DNA from: Flavobacterium sedimenticola
Lineage (GTDB): Bacteria; Bacteroidota; Bacteroidia; Flavobacteriales; Flavobacteriaceae
DNA: 64,000 bases
Direction: 5' to 3'
NCBI RefSeq assembly: GCF_030053345.1
Contig: NZ_JASGBP010000001.1
Span: 885,650 to 949,649, forward strand
The first letter of the stretch is position 1, and every line of letters begins with the position of its first letter. Shown here piece by piece: positions 1-8,647 of this stretch. The translations under genes and the position numbers were made by a program. The notes below the pieces were generated by a model. The model saw only the letters and a list, made by a program, of their open reading frames with translations, was not told where the DNA came from and did no database searches.

Positions 1-1201
1 GAGTATCGCCCTTTGGTGCGGCAATAACGAAAATGATGAAGGCTGGCACAATTGGGGCTGGCAAAAGCAATACAAGTATACCGCACAAGATTCCACAAAA
101 ATTTGGAAGGATTACCAAAAGTTGTTTCACGAACTCATTCCGAAAACGCTTGACAGTTTGTTGCCTGAGAATGAAAACCGTTATTGGCCGTCCTCGCCAT
201 CCATCGGTTGGGGCAGAAAAGAAAGTTTATTAAGTGGCGATGCGCATTATTGGGGCGTTTGGTGGGGCATGGAGCCATTTGATATGTACCGACAGAAAGT
301 GGGGCGTTTTATGAGCGAATACGGTTTTCAGGGGATGCCCGATGTCAAAACGTTTCAGGCTTTCGCCAACAATGGCGAACTTAACTTTGACTCGGAAGCG
401 GTGAAATCGCATCAAAAACATCCGACAGGTTACAAAACCATCAACGCGTATATGGCGCGCGATTATAAGGTTCCGAATACTTTTGAAGATTATATTTATG
501 TGTCCCAATTGCTCCAGGCCGATGGCATGAAAACCGCCATAGAAGCGCATCGCACCGACCGAAAATGTATGGGCACTTTATTTTGGCAACTCAATGATTG
601 TTGGCCGGTGACTTCCTGGAGTTCGGTGGATTATTACGGACGATGGAAAGCGTTTCAGTATCAGGCGAGGCGGAGTTTTGAGAAGGTGTTGCTATCGGTA
701 CAAGAAAAAGAAAATCAGTATGATGTTATTATTACCAATGACGATGTGATAGCCTATGACGGTGGCTTTGCATTGCAGTTGTTTGATTTTAACGGGGAAC
801 TTCTTTGGGATGCATCGGCGGCCGGAAGCATTCCCGCAAGTTCTGCCTTAGTTCATTTTGAAATTCCCAAAATGGATTTAAACGGATTTGATTTGGCAAA
901 AGCAGTGCTTTCGGTTTCGTTTACTTCAGAAAAAAAATCAGCCTATTCGCTGTACTATTTTGTCAAACCTAAAGAGTTACAACTTATTAAACCCAACCTT
1001 CAAATTACAAAATTAGACGAGCTGACTTATGAAATCAGTACCGATGTGTTAGCCAAGAATGTTTTCCTTTCTTCCGAAGAAGATGCTTTTTTCAGCGATA
1101 ATTATTTTGACATTTTGCCTGGGCAGAAAGTGTTAATCAAATTGGCGAAACCGGTGAAAGCTATTCGTGTAAAATCGCTTTTTGAGGTTATGAAAAACTA
1201 A
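1..1201 (+). CDS. Beta-mannosidase, glycoside hydrolase family 2 (5' truncated)
   Basis: C-terminal part of a GH2 beta-mannosidase, which removes terminal beta-mannose from manno-oligosaccharides. The frame is open from base 2, so the gene begins left of the window. The fragment starts SIALWCGNNENDEGW; in this family the Glu of the WCGNNE motif is the general acid/base. A second conserved segment, RFMSEYGFQGMP (about 310-345), holds the Glu expected to be the nucleophile. A C-terminal beta-sandwich-like tail follows (about 700-1200). About 400 residues are visible of a family that usually has 800-900. It ends TAA at 1199-1201 and converges on the deoxynucleoside kinase across a dispersed repeat. 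The family call is secure; exact substrate and any signal peptide cannot be judged. Confidence 0.9.
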   Translation, partial: SIALWCGNNENDEGWHNWGWQKQYKYTAQDSTKIWKDYQKLFHELIPKTLDSLLPENENRYWPSSPSIGWGRKESLLSGDAHYWGVWWGMEPFDMYRQKVGRFMSEYGFQGMPDVKTFQAFANNGELNFDSEAVKSHQKHPTGYKTINAYMARDYKVPNTFEDYIYVSQLLQADGMKTAIEAHRTDRKCMGTLFWQLNDCWPVTSWSSVDYYGRWKAFQYQARRSFEKVLLSVQEKENQYDVIITNDDVIAYDGGFALQLFDFNGELLWDASAAGSIPASSALVHFEIPKMDLNGFDLAKAVLSVSFTSEKKSAYSLYYFVKPKELQLIKPNLQITKLDELTYEISTDVLAKNVFLSSEEDAFFSDNYFDILPGQKVLIKLAKPVKAIRVKSLFEVMKN

Positions 1202-1225
1202 ACTTTGCAAATGACAAAACCTTTT

Positions 1226-1320
1226 TAGCCCCGATAGAAATGAAAATCTCGTCTTTTGGGACGAGATTGTAATGTATAGCGGGAAAAAGGACACCAAAAA
1301 TGCCCGAGCCTTTCGCTCCT
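1226..1320 (-). repeat. Dispersed palindromic element, copy A
   Basis: Read on the minus strand the element starts AGGAGCGAAAGG and runs through TTCCCGCT to ATCGGGGCTA at 1235-1226, the end motifs shared by all eight copies in this window. The interior carries a 9-bp hairpin (1245-1253 with 1260-1268). It lies between the convergent beta-mannosidase and kinase genes. Confidence 0.75.
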
Positions 1321-1325
1321 GAATT

Positions 1326-1940
1326 CTAAAACAAACCGTTTAACTCTGCGTCAATACGGTTGATAATCATTCCTAAATCTTCCGGATTGTTTACGAAATC
1401 CACGTTGTCGACATCAATAATCAAGAGTTTTCCTTTGTCGTAGGTGGTAATCCACGCCTCATAACGCTCGTTGAGACGGCTGAGGTAATCGATGGAAATG
1501 GTGTTTTCGTACTCGCGGCCGCGTTTGTGAATTTGCGACACCAAATTAGGAATCGAACTTCTGAGGTAAATCAGCAAATCGGGTGCGCCAACCAAGCCTT
1601 CCATCAATTCGAACAAGTCGGAATAGTTTTGAAAATCGCGATTGGTCATCAAACCCATCGCGTGCAAATTGGGCGCAAAGATGTGTGCGTCCTCGTAAAT
1701 CGTGCGGTCTTGGATGATGTTTTTGCCGCTTTCGCGAATTTGCAACACCTGACGGAAACGGGAATTCAGGAAATAGATTTGCAGGTTGAATGACCAACGC
1801 TCCATTTGATGGTAAAAATCATCGAGATACGGATTATCTACCACATCTTCAAAATGCGGTTCCCACTTAAAATGTTTGGCTAAAAATCGCGTCAATGTTG
1901 TTTTTCCTGCGCCTATGTTTCCGGCTACCGCTATGTGCAT
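1326..1940 (-). CDS. Deoxynucleoside kinase (dNK family)
   Basis: Cytosolic kinase of the dAK/dGK/TK2 family that phosphorylates deoxynucleosides for nucleotide salvage. The 204 residues match the usual family length. The P-loop GNIGAGKT is at residues 7-14, a DRTIYED segment (the DRS/DRT motif that contacts the substrate 5'-OH region) lies near residue 80, and an Arg-rich KRGREYE lid segment follows the RSSIPNL stretch. The start ATG at 1940-1938 shares its A with the TAA stop of the upstream secreted-protein gene (TAATG), so the two are probably one transcript. Substrate preference cannot be read from the sequence. Confidence 0.9.
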   Translation of the reverse strand: MHIAVAGNIGAGKTTLTRFLAKHFKWEPHFEDVVDNPYLDDFYHQMERWSFNLQIYFLNSRFRQVLQIRESGKNIIQDRTIYEDAHIFAPNLHAMGLMTNRDFQNYSDLFELMEGLVGAPDLLIYLRSSIPNLVSQIHKRGREYENTISIDYLSRLNERYEAWITTYDKGKLLIIDVDNVDFVNNPEDLGMIINRIDAELNGLF

Positions 1941-2734
1941 TATGGTAATTTTATTTTATAATTTTTAATTTGCTGGTTGGTAAAAATAGCTAAAATTTGG
2001 TCTTTGTAATAAAAATTTCGGAACGATTTCTCAACAATTTCGATTTCAAAAACGGTTTTCAGTTTATTGTTCAAACAATACAGCGTGTTGTCTTTAACGA
2101 ACAATATTCGCTCGTTATCTACAATTTGCATTTTTTCGAACGGGGGAATATTCGCCAACAAGGTTACTTTCCCGAATAAGTCAATCGCATACCAGTTGTT
2201 GATTTCGTCTATCCAATAAAAATAATTAAAGTCGGATTGGGTGTATTTGATATTTTCTTGTATCGGATTGCCGATGTTTTTAGCTGTGTTTTTTAAATAA
2301 TCAAACAACATGATTTGCTGGGTAAGTGCATTGTAAACCCAAAACTGATTTTGAGAAGCCATCCCGATTTTGGATACAAAAATGGTGCTGTCTATGTCGA
2401 AAATATTGAGTCGTTGAATTTCATTCAATTGGTTGTCCAACAGTATAACCGTATTGAAGTCTTCATAAAAAACGACTATCTTGAGCGGGTTGATAAAATC
2501 GACCATCGAGATTTTTCCCAGCGCCACGTTTTTATATTCCCATTGCTGGTTGTCGTTTTGTTTGATGAAAATGTTGTTCTTAATGTAATAATGATTGTTT
2601 AAGCCATCAAAACCAATATAGGTTTTGTCTTCGATGGCAGCGGCAGTTAACGCGGTGGTTTTCAGTTTCGGATTTTGACTAAACCCAACGGTGCTGAAGC
2701 ATAAAATCAACCATAAAAAAAGATATTTCCTCAT
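1940..2734 (-). CDS. Secreted protein of unknown function
   Basis: 264 residues with a Sec signal peptide (MRKYLFLWLILCFSTVGFSQ, cleavage probably after residue 19). I do not recognise a named family. The mature part is rich in aromatic and Asn residues in short repeated strands (for example LLDNQLNEIQRLN, FVKDNTLYCLNNKLK), suggesting a small beta-propeller-like fold; that is inference. It lies directly upstream of, and translationally overlaps, the deoxynucleoside kinase. This gene pairing is seen in related flavobacteria, but a functional link is unknown. Confidence 0.7.
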   Translation of the reverse strand: MRKYLFLWLILCFSTVGFSQNPKLKTTALTAAAIEDKTYIGFDGLNNHYYIKNNIFIKQNDNQQWEYKNVALGKISMVDFINPLKIVVFYEDFNTVILLDNQLNEIQRLNIFDIDSTIFVSKIGMASQNQFWVYNALTQQIMLFDYLKNTAKNIGNPIQENIKYTQSDFNYFYWIDEINNWYAIDLFGKVTLLANIPPFEKMQIVDNERILFVKDNTLYCLNNKLKTVFEIEIVEKSFRNFYYKDQILAIFTNQQIKNYKIKLP

Positions 2735-2855
2735 CTCGCTAATTTACGGGAAAGCATGTAAATTCCCAATACTGTGGCACAATAATTTAACAAAACATTG
2801 GTAACAGTTTTCAAAATGTATCGTCATATTTGTTATATCAAAAAACCAACAGCCA

Positions 2856-3779
2856 ATGAAAAAAATAGTTTACGCTTCGTTTTTTCTTTTCTCCTATTTA
2901 GCCACGCATGCCCAAAAAGATTTTCAGGGTATGGCTGTGTACGAGTCCAAAACCAGCACATCGGATTTTAAAAGCCGGTTTGAAGGCAATAAAGACATCT
3001 CGCCCGAGATGCAAAAAATGATTGAGGAAAGAGTCAAAAAGATGTTTGAAAAAACGTTTATACTCCATTTTGATAAATCGGCATCTATTTATAAAGAAGA
3101 AGAGAAACTCGATGCGCCTACAGCACAAGGCGGTGGCGGAATGCGTATGATGTTTAATTCGGTTACCGGTGGCGGTGGTACGTACTATAAAAATGTAAAA
3201 ACGAAATCCTATACAGTTGATAAAGAGTTTATGGGGAAGTCTTTCTTAATCAAAGACTCATTGCCCAAATTAGAGTGGAAAATGGAAGCAGAAACCAAAG
3301 TCATTGGCGGCTATACTTGTTTCAAAGCCACGGCGGTAAAACCGGTTTCGGTGTCCGATTTCAGGAATTTCAGACCTAAAAAAGAAGCCGATAAAAAAGA
3401 GGCAGACGGAACAAAAACAGAGGAGAAAAAAGAAGATAAAGATAAAACTGAAACCAAAACCAATTTTATGGACGGTTTCGAAATGCCTAAAGAAATTACC
3501 ATTACCGCATGGTATACACCCGATATTCCGGTGAATCAAGGACCCGATAATTATTGGGGTTTGCCGGGTTTAATATTGGAAGTCAACGATGGAAAAACTA
3601 CTATTTTGTGTTCTAAAATTGTGTTGAATCCCAAAGAGAAAGCTGACATCAAAGCGCCTTCTTCCGGCAAAGAAGTAACCCAAAAAGAATACGATGACAT
3701 CGTGATTAAAAAGATGGAAGAGATGAGCGAAATGAATGGAAACGGCCGTGGCGGTTTCCAAATGAGAATCAATCGATAA
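2856..3779 (+). CDS. GLPGLI family protein
   Basis: 307-residue exported protein. The signal peptide is about residues 1-19, ending THAQ. The family-defining motif NYWGLPGLILEV is near residues 230-241. A Lys/Glu/Asp-rich low-complexity insert lies around residues 172-205, and a Gly-rich patch (GGGGM, TGGGGTYY) around 88-108. Function of the family is not established; members are Bacteroidetes-specific, probably periplasmic or surface proteins, and often sit next to a carboxypeptidase-regulatory-domain outer-membrane receptor, as here: the next gene starts 22 bases downstream. Confidence 0.9.
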   Translation: MKKIVYASFFLFSYLATHAQKDFQGMAVYESKTSTSDFKSRFEGNKDISPEMQKMIEERVKKMFEKTFILHFDKSASIYKEEEKLDAPTAQGGGGMRMMFNSVTGGGGTYYKNVKTKSYTVDKEFMGKSFLIKDSLPKLEWKMEAETKVIGGYTCFKATAVKPVSVSDFRNFRPKKEADKKEADGTKTEEKKEDKDKTETKTNFMDGFEMPKEITITAWYTPDIPVNQGPDNYWGLPGLILEVNDGKTTILCSKIVLNPKEKADIKAPSSGKEVTQKEYDDIVIKKMEEMSEMNGNGRGGFQMRINR

Positions 3780-3801
3780 TCGCTTAAACAGTCTGTTTTT
3801 C

Positions 3802-6546
3802 ATGAAAAAATTGTCCTTATTGCTGCTGTTATTTTCCGGAATTGCCGTAGCACAAACCATCCGTTTCGAAGGAATCATACAAGACAATACCAACGCTCCT
3901 TTAGAAATGGCCAACATCATGGCGGTGAATCAAACCACCAAAGCTATGGATGCCTACGCCATCACAAATGATAAAGGGAAGTTTGTGCTCAATCTAAAAC
4001 CGAACACAGCTTACACGGTAAAGCTGAGTTATCTCGGCATGAAAAACAAAGAGATTGCCGTGACCACGCAAAGCGAAAACATCACTCAGGTAATTACTAT
4101 GGAAAGCGGTGGCATCGAACTCGATGGGGTGGAGATTGTGCGCGAAATGCCGGTGTCTATCAAAGGTGATACCATAGTATATAACGCCGATTCTTTTAAA
4201 AGTGGTACCGAGCGAAAACTCGAAGACGTGCTCAAAAAATTACCCGGAGTAGAGGTCAATGCCGACGGAGAAGTTGAAGTGGAAGGCAAAAAAGTCTCCA
4301 AGCTCATGGTAGAAGGCAAAGACTTTTTTGACGGCGATACCAAACTCGGGGTTAAAAATATTCCCGCCGATGCCATCGACAAGGTTCAGGTATTGCGCAA
4401 TTACAACGAGAATTCCATTCTGAAAGGTGTTGAAAACAATCAGGATAATGTGGCCATGAACATCAAACTCAAAGAAGGCAAGAAAAACTTTTGGTTTGGC
4501 GATGTTACGGCAGCCGGAGGTTTTCAGCCTGAAACCAAATTCGACCGGTACAATGTCAACCCGAAATTGTTTTATTACAGTCCGAAATACAGCCTCAACA
4601 TTATCACCAATTTCAATAACATAGGCGAGTTGCCGCTCACCATACAAGACTATTTCAAATTCACCGGCGGATTCCGGAATATGATGGCCAAAGGCGGTTC
4701 GAGTTTTACGGTATCAAGCAACGATTTGGGCATTTCACTACTGCGAAACAATCGCGCCAAAGAAATTGAAACCGATTTCGGGGCGACCAATTTCTCCTAT
4801 AATCCAACCAAATCATGGAGTTTGAGCGGTTTTGCTATTTTGTCGTCTTCAATTACCGATTTGGAGACGGTGTCGAGTACCAATTTCCTCGACCCGACTT
4901 CCACCGAAGTGGCTTCTACCGAAAACCGTTCGGAAATAGCGCATCAAAAAAGTAATTTGGGCTTATTTAAACTGAGTTCCACCTACAAACCCAATACGAA
5001 TTTTCAGTTTGACTACGATATTTTGGCCAAGTTCTCCAAGCAAGATGAAAACAATGCGCTTTTAAGGGAAACGATAGACGAAAGCAACACCTCAACCACG
5101 GAAGATATTTTTACGGTGAAAAAACAAGATCCGGTGACCATCAATCAAAACCTGAGTTTTTATTACACCGCTGCCGAAAAACACGTTTTTGCTTTCGAGA
5201 CCCAACATTTATACCAAGACGAAAATCCGTTTTACAATGCCAATTTGGCTTCCGATCCGTTCACCACACCAAGCACCAATATTTTGGGGTACGACACAAC
5301 TCAAAATAGAACCGATTTGAATCAGAACCGTTTTGTAAAAACCAACAAACTCGATTCAAAGCTCGATTATTACTACATGCTGACGCCCAAATCGAACATC
5401 AACATCACACTGGGAAATACCTATTCGGCTCAAAATTTCAACTCCAGTATGTACCAGGTGTTAGACAACGGTGGTGTCAATAATCTCGATAATACCGCCA
5501 ATACCAACGATGTGGATTACCGTTTTAACGATGCTTTTTTAGGGTTTCATTACAAAGTGCTTACCGGCAAATTCACCTTTACGCCGGGCGTGAGTTTTCA
5601 TACCTATGCCTTAAACAACGAGCAATTAGGTACGAGTTTCAAACAAAATTTTACCCGAGTGTTACCCGATTTTACGGCGTTGTATCAAATAAAAAAAGCG
5701 GAAACGTTGACATATAACTTTGCCTTCACCAATAACTTTACCGACATTAATCGTCTGGCAGAAGGTTTTGTCTTGAACAATTATAACAGCTTATCAAGCG
5801 GAAACCGAACCTTGGAAAATGCGATTCAGCAATCGCATTCCCTGCGTTACTTCAAATACAATATGTTCAATTTTGAAAATATTACCGCTGCGGCAAGTTA
5901 TAATCGTACAGTGGATGCTATCAAGACCAGAGCTTTCTTTAATAACGTAAATCAAGTATCTTCGCCTTTTAACTCAGAGTTTGCCGATGAGACCTTGTCT
6001 TTCTTTGGGAGCTATGGGCGATCGTTTTTTAAGTACTACAAGGCTTCACTCAATGCCACACTCAATTGGTCGAAATTCAACAACATCCAAATCGATCGCA
6101 ACACGCTCCAAGAGGTGTTGGTGACCAACGAGAGCTTTACGCAAAGTTATACTTTGCGAGCATCGACCAATTTTAAAAACCTGCCTAACATCGAATTAGG
6201 GTATAGTTATACCATCAACGATTATCCGAATGATACGTTTTTTACCGACAGACCGACGGTTAAACTGGATTACTTCTTCCTGAAAAGCTTCTCCTTTGTC
6301 AGCGAATACGAGTTTTATCATTACTACAACAGCGACAAATCGGTCGAAAACGAATACGATTTTCTCTCGGCCAGTTTGATTTACCAAAAAACCAAAGACA
6401 GCAAATGGGAGTACAAAATTTCGGCGACCAACTTGCTCAATACCACCTCGCTCAACGACGATAATTTCTCGCAGTTTTCCACCAGAACCTCACAATACCG
6501 GGTACAACCGCGTTATGTGATGTTGAGTTTGAAGTATAATTTGTAG
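3802..6546 (+). CDS. TonB-dependent-receptor-like outer membrane protein with CarboxypepD_reg domain
   Basis: 914 residues. Signal peptide residues 1-17 (ending AVAQ), then a carboxypeptidase regulatory-like beta-sandwich (about 20-105, FEGIIQDNTNAPLEMANI). A plug-like region follows at about 110-230 (LEDVLKKLPGVEVNADGEVEVEG, then KVSKLMVEGKDFFDG), and then a long outer-membrane beta-barrel rich in alternating aromatic residues that ends in KYNL. It is shorter than SusC-type receptors and belongs with the 'outer membrane beta-barrel' proteins that partner with GLPGLI proteins. It probably sits in the outer membrane and is powered by TonB/ExbBD such as the system at 49-52 kb. Ligand unknown. 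Confidence 0.88.
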   Translation: MKKLSLLLLLFSGIAVAQTIRFEGIIQDNTNAPLEMANIMAVNQTTKAMDAYAITNDKGKFVLNLKPNTAYTVKLSYLGMKNKEIAVTTQSENITQVITMESGGIELDGVEIVREMPVSIKGDTIVYNADSFKSGTERKLEDVLKKLPGVEVNADGEVEVEGKKVSKLMVEGKDFFDGDTKLGVKNIPADAIDKVQVLRNYNENSILKGVENNQDNVAMNIKLKEGKKNFWFGDVTAAGGFQPETKFDRYNVNPKLFYYSPKYSLNIITNFNNIGELPLTIQDYFKFTGGFRNMMAKGGSSFTVSSNDLGISLLRNNRAKEIETDFGATNFSYNPTKSWSLSGFAILSSSITDLETVSSTNFLDPTSTEVASTENRSEIAHQKSNLGLFKLSSTYKPNTNFQFDYDILAKFSKQDENNALLRETIDESNTSTTEDIFTVKKQDPVTINQNLSFYYTAAEKHVFAFETQHLYQDENPFYNANLASDPFTTPSTNILGYDTTQNRTDLNQNRFVKTNKLDSKLDYYYMLTPKSNINITLGNTYSAQNFNSSMYQVLDNGGVNNLDNTANTNDVDYRFNDAFLGFHYKVLTGKFTFTPGVSFHTYALNNEQLGTSFKQNFTRVLPDFTALYQIKKAETLTYNFAFTNNFTDINRLAEGFVLNNYNSLSSGNRTLENAIQQSHSLRYFKYNMFNFENITAAASYNRTVDAIKTRAFFNNVNQVSSPFNSEFADETLSFFGSYGRSFFKYYKASLNATLNWSKFNNIQIDRNTLQEVLVTNESFTQSYTLRASTNFKNLPNIELGYSYTINDYPNDTFFTDRPTVKLDYFFLKSFSFVSEYEFYHYYNSDKSVENEYDFLSASLIYQKTKDSKWEYKISATNLLNTTSLNDDNFSQFSTRTSQYRVQPRYVMLSLKYNL

Positions 6547-6599
6547 GAGCTGATTCCCGCTTTTCGCGCTACACGGTAGCCTGCTTCAATCGGGGCTAG
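6545..6599 (+). repeat. Dispersed palindromic element, copy B (short)
   Basis: Starts AGGAGC right at the stop codon of the receptor gene, passes through TTCCCGCT and ends ATCGGGGCTAG at 6589-6599. It is the shortest copy and has lost most of the central hairpin. A separate 10-bp hairpin with CTTCTTTTGT / ACAAAAGAAG arms follows at about 6601-6628. Confidence 0.7.
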
Positions 6600-6772
6600 T
6601 TCTTCTTTTGTCTTGAAACAAAAGAAGCAAAAATTCAAGGCGTTGCATCTTCGGCGGTCAAACCTCATTTTAAATCCGAAAATAAAAGAACTCGCTTCGC
6701 TCAAACAGCTTTTATTTTTACGGATTTTTCAATGGGTTGACACCCGCCTGCCAGATGCTAAAGCCAAAAAGA

Positions 6773-6794
6773 AAAGCCCGCAGGTGCGGGCTTT
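6773..6794 (-). terminator. Terminator between receptor gene and metK
   Basis: Stem AAAGCCCGC (6773-6781) with GCGGGCTTT (6786-6794) and a 4-base loop. On the minus strand it is followed by TTTTCTTTTT, so it should end metK transcription; on the plus strand the T run is weak. Confidence 0.75.
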
Positions 6795-6818
6795 GTTATA
6801 TCATTTCCGGAATAATAA

Positions 6819-8069
6819 TTAAATTCCGAAAGCGGCTTTTACCTTGTCCACAAAATCTAATTTCTCCCAAGTAAACAATTCTACGGTTACCGTTTTGTCT
6901 TCACCGTTTGGCGATTTAAACGTTTTGGTTACGGTTTCCGGAGTTCTTCCCATATGACCGTAAGCCGCAGTTTCACTGTAAATCGGGTTTCTCAATTTCA
7001 AACGTTGTTCAATGAAGTACGGGCGCATATCGAAGATGGTTTCCACTACTTTACTGATTTCACCATCGGTCATGTTTACTTTGGCAGTACCGTACGTATT
7101 CACGTTGATAGAAGTAGGTTTGGCCACTCCAATCGCATACGATACTTGCACCAAAATCTCATCACACAAACCGGCAGCTACCAGGTTTTTTGCAATATGA
7201 CGGGTGGCATAAGCCGCAGAACGGTCTACTTTACTTGGATCTTTTCCCGAGAATGCACCACCACCGTGAGCGCCTTTTCCACCATAGGTATCCACAATAA
7301 TTTTTCTTCCGGTTAAGCCGGTATCCCCGTGTGGACCGCCAATTACGAACTTTCCGGTTGGGTTGATATGATACGTAATATCGTCGTTAAACAAATGCGC
7401 GTATTGCGGGTATTTGGCTTTTACTCTCGGAATCAAAATCGAAATCAAATCGCTTTTAATTTTGGTCAACATCGTAGCTTCATCAGCAAAATCATCGTGT
7501 TGTGTAGAAATTACAATCGCGTCAATACGAACCGGTTTGTTGTCATCGGAATATTCCAAAGTTACCTGAGATTTAGCATCCGGACGCAAATACGTGATTT
7601 CGTTGTTTTCTCTGCGGATGGCCGCTAATTCAATCAACAAGGCATGCGATAAATCCAAAGCCAACGGCATATAATTCTCGGTTTCATTAGTCGCGTAACC
7701 AAACATCATGCCTTGGTCGCCGGCACCTTGCTCTTCTTTGCTCGCGCGGTCAACACCTTGGTTAATGTCGGCCGATTGCTCGTGAATAGCAGATAAAACC
7801 CCACACGAATTCGCCTCAAACATGTACTCGCTTTTGGTATACCCGATTTTGCGAATCACTTCTCTGGCAATTGATTGTACATCCAAATAGGTGTTCGATT
7901 TTACTTCTCCTGCCAAAATTACCTGACCGGTAGTCACCAAAGTTTCGCATGCTACTTTCGACTCCGCATCAAAAGCTAAAAAGTTGTCAATTAACGCATC
8001 ACTGATTTGGTCAGCTACCTTATCCGGATGTCCTTCACTAACGGATTCCGACGTAAATAAATACCCCAT
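6819..8069 (-). CDS. metK: S-adenosylmethionine synthase
   Basis: Makes SAM from methionine and ATP in the cytosol. 416 residues. Recognisable motifs: [13 protein letters not shown] near the N-terminus, the adenine/phosphate-loop [12 protein letters not shown] around residues 116-127, and the P-loop-like [19 protein letters not shown] around 268-286. The family is usually 380-400 residues; the extra length is in loop regions. It is transcribed away from the metY operon, and its 5' UTR contains a SAM-II-like aptamer. SAM feedback on its own synthesis is therefore the likely control. Confidence 0.98.
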   Translation of the reverse strand: MGYLFTSESVSEGHPDKVADQISDALIDNFLAFDAESKVACETLVTTGQVILAGEVKSNTYLDVQSIAREVIRKIGYTKSEYMFEANSCGVLSAIHEQSADINQGVDRASKEEQGAGDQGMMFGYATNETENYMPLALDLSHALLIELAAIRRENNEITYLRPDAKSQVTLEYSDDNKPVRIDAIVISTQHDDFADEATMLTKIKSDLISILIPRVKAKYPQYAHLFNDDITYHINPTGKFVIGGPHGDTGLTGRKIIVDTYGGKGAHGGGAFSGKDPSKVDRSAAYATRHIAKNLVAAGLCDEILVQVSYAIGVAKPTSINVNTYGTAKVNMTDGEISKVVETIFDMRPYFIEQRLKLRNPIYSETAAYGHMGRTPETVTKTFKSPNGEDKTVTVELFTWEKLDFVDKVKAAFGI

Positions 8070-8140
8070 AACTATAGTTTAGTTTTAATATTAAATGTTG
8101 CGAAAAATAGAGGATTGCCGTAAAAGCTAAAGGAGAGTTT

Positions 8141-8191
8141 CTGCTTTAGCATTTTTTAACGAGGTTGCAATCAGTACAAATTTTTCCTCTC
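8141..8191 (-). ncRNA. SAM-II-like riboswitch in the metK 5' UTR
   Basis: On the minus strand: stem GAGG (8189-8186) / CCUC (8164-8161), with a loop ending GAUUGCAA, then GUUAAAAAAUGCUAAAGCAG (8160-8141). The conserved SAM-II (SAM_alpha) features are a UUGCAA before the closing stem, an A-rich linker and GCUAAA in the 3' tail. A CUG in the loop can pair with CAG in the tail to form the pseudoknot. The tail GCUAAAG (8150-8144) can alternatively pair perfectly with CUUUAGC (8132-8126), giving a competing hairpin followed by UUUU. The aptamer begins about 8 bases after the predicted transcription start. Identified by eye; no covariance search was run. Confidence 0.6.
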
Positions 8192-8203
8192 AATTTTCGG
8201 TTG

Positions 8204-8233
8204 CAAATGTATAAAGACTAATTCGAAAACAAA
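8204..8233 (-). promoter_or_regulatory. metK promoter
   Basis: Minus-strand TTTG (8233-8230), 18-base spacer, TACATTTG (8211-8204): a full match to the Bacteroidetes -33/-7 pattern. Predicted start near 8198, just upstream of the riboswitch. Confidence 0.65.
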
Positions 8234-8339
8234 AAACTATTTGACTTTTTTTATTTTTTTTAGGATTTTACCAAAAATCTAAATACGTAGTATTTAAATA
8301 TATATCCGCAAATTTCAAATGTTAAATTTTCAAATTTCG

Positions 8340-8371
8340 TTTGGTCAATTCAAAAAACATTCAGAAGTTTG
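8340..8371 (+). promoter_or_regulatory. Promoter of the met leader / metY operon
   Basis: TTTG (8340-8343), 20-base spacer, GAAGTTTG (8364-8371), one mismatch from TAnnTTTG. Predicted start near 8377, about 16 bases before leader peptide 1. I see no second promoter between the two leaders, so both should be on one transcript. Confidence 0.45.
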
Positions 8372-8392
8372 TCCCATACAAAAACAGCAAAA

Positions 8393-8461
8393 ATGAACTT
8401 TACAATTTGTCATATGTGTCGCATGATGTGGAAATCTCCGCAGAGGACGCTAATGGCATAA
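8393..8461 (+). CDS. Met/Cys-rich leader peptide 1 of the metY operon
   Basis: A 22-codon frame, ATG to TAA, whose middle reads ICHMCRMMW: two Cys, three Met and a Trp within nine codons. The codons CCG CAG AGG (8438-8446) near its end are an exact 9-base copy of the right side of the following terminator (8501-8509). They can therefore pair with that terminator's left arm. A ribosome held at the Met/Cys codons would leave this segment free; a ribosome that reaches the stop at 8459 would cover it. This is the expected behaviour of an attenuator leader sensing charged tRNA-Met or tRNA-Cys. No Shine-Dalgarno is visible, as usual in this phylum. Confidence 0.75.
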   Translation: MNFTICHMCRMMWKSPQRTLMA

Positions 8462-8516
8462 TTTTAAATTTAAAAATATATCCATAAAACCTCTGCACAA
8501 CCGCAGAGGTTTTTTT
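8438..8516 (+). promoter_or_regulatory. Attenuator 1: antiterminator and terminator pair
   Basis: Antiterminator segment GCAGAGG (8440-8446) is complementary to CCTCTGC (8490-8496), which is also the left arm of the terminator. Confidence 0.7.
8486..8516 (+). terminator. Intrinsic terminator 1 in the metY leader
   Basis: Stem CCTCTGC (8490-8496) / GCAGAGG (8503-8509), extended by AAAA/TTTT, loop ACAACC, then seven T (8510-8516). Confidence 0.85.
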
Positions 8517-8551
8517 ATTTAAAACAAATCAGAATTAAACAAAGTAAAACA

Positions 8552-8647
8552 ATGAAAGTAACAGGAAAAAATTTGATGATGAACCGCATGATGCACATGA
8601 TGATGTGTTGTATTGGCGTGTCCTGTTACCAAAAGCGAAAGACGTAA
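8552..8647 (+). CDS. Met-rich leader peptide 2 of the metY operon
   Basis: A 31-codon frame containing MMNRMMHMMMCC (codons 9-20): seven Met and two Cys in twelve codons, with a third Cys at codon 25. It begins 35 bases after the first terminator. Early codons GTA ACA GGA (8558-8566) are perfectly complementary to 8621-8629. Codons TGT TAC CAA AAG near the end supply a 10-base antiterminator segment (8626-8635). Stalling in the Met run would cover the first segment and release the second. Too Met-rich to be chance, and followed at once by a terminator and the O-acetylhomoserine sulfhydrylase gene, so a methionine-sensing leader is the clear reading. Confidence 0.85.
   Translation: MKVTGKNLMMNRMMHMMMCCIGVSCYQKRKT

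Noticed and set aside
230..550. Minus-strand open frame inside the beta-mannosidase gene
   Set aside because: Fully overlaps a clear GH2 coding region on the plus strand; codon pattern of a shadow frame.
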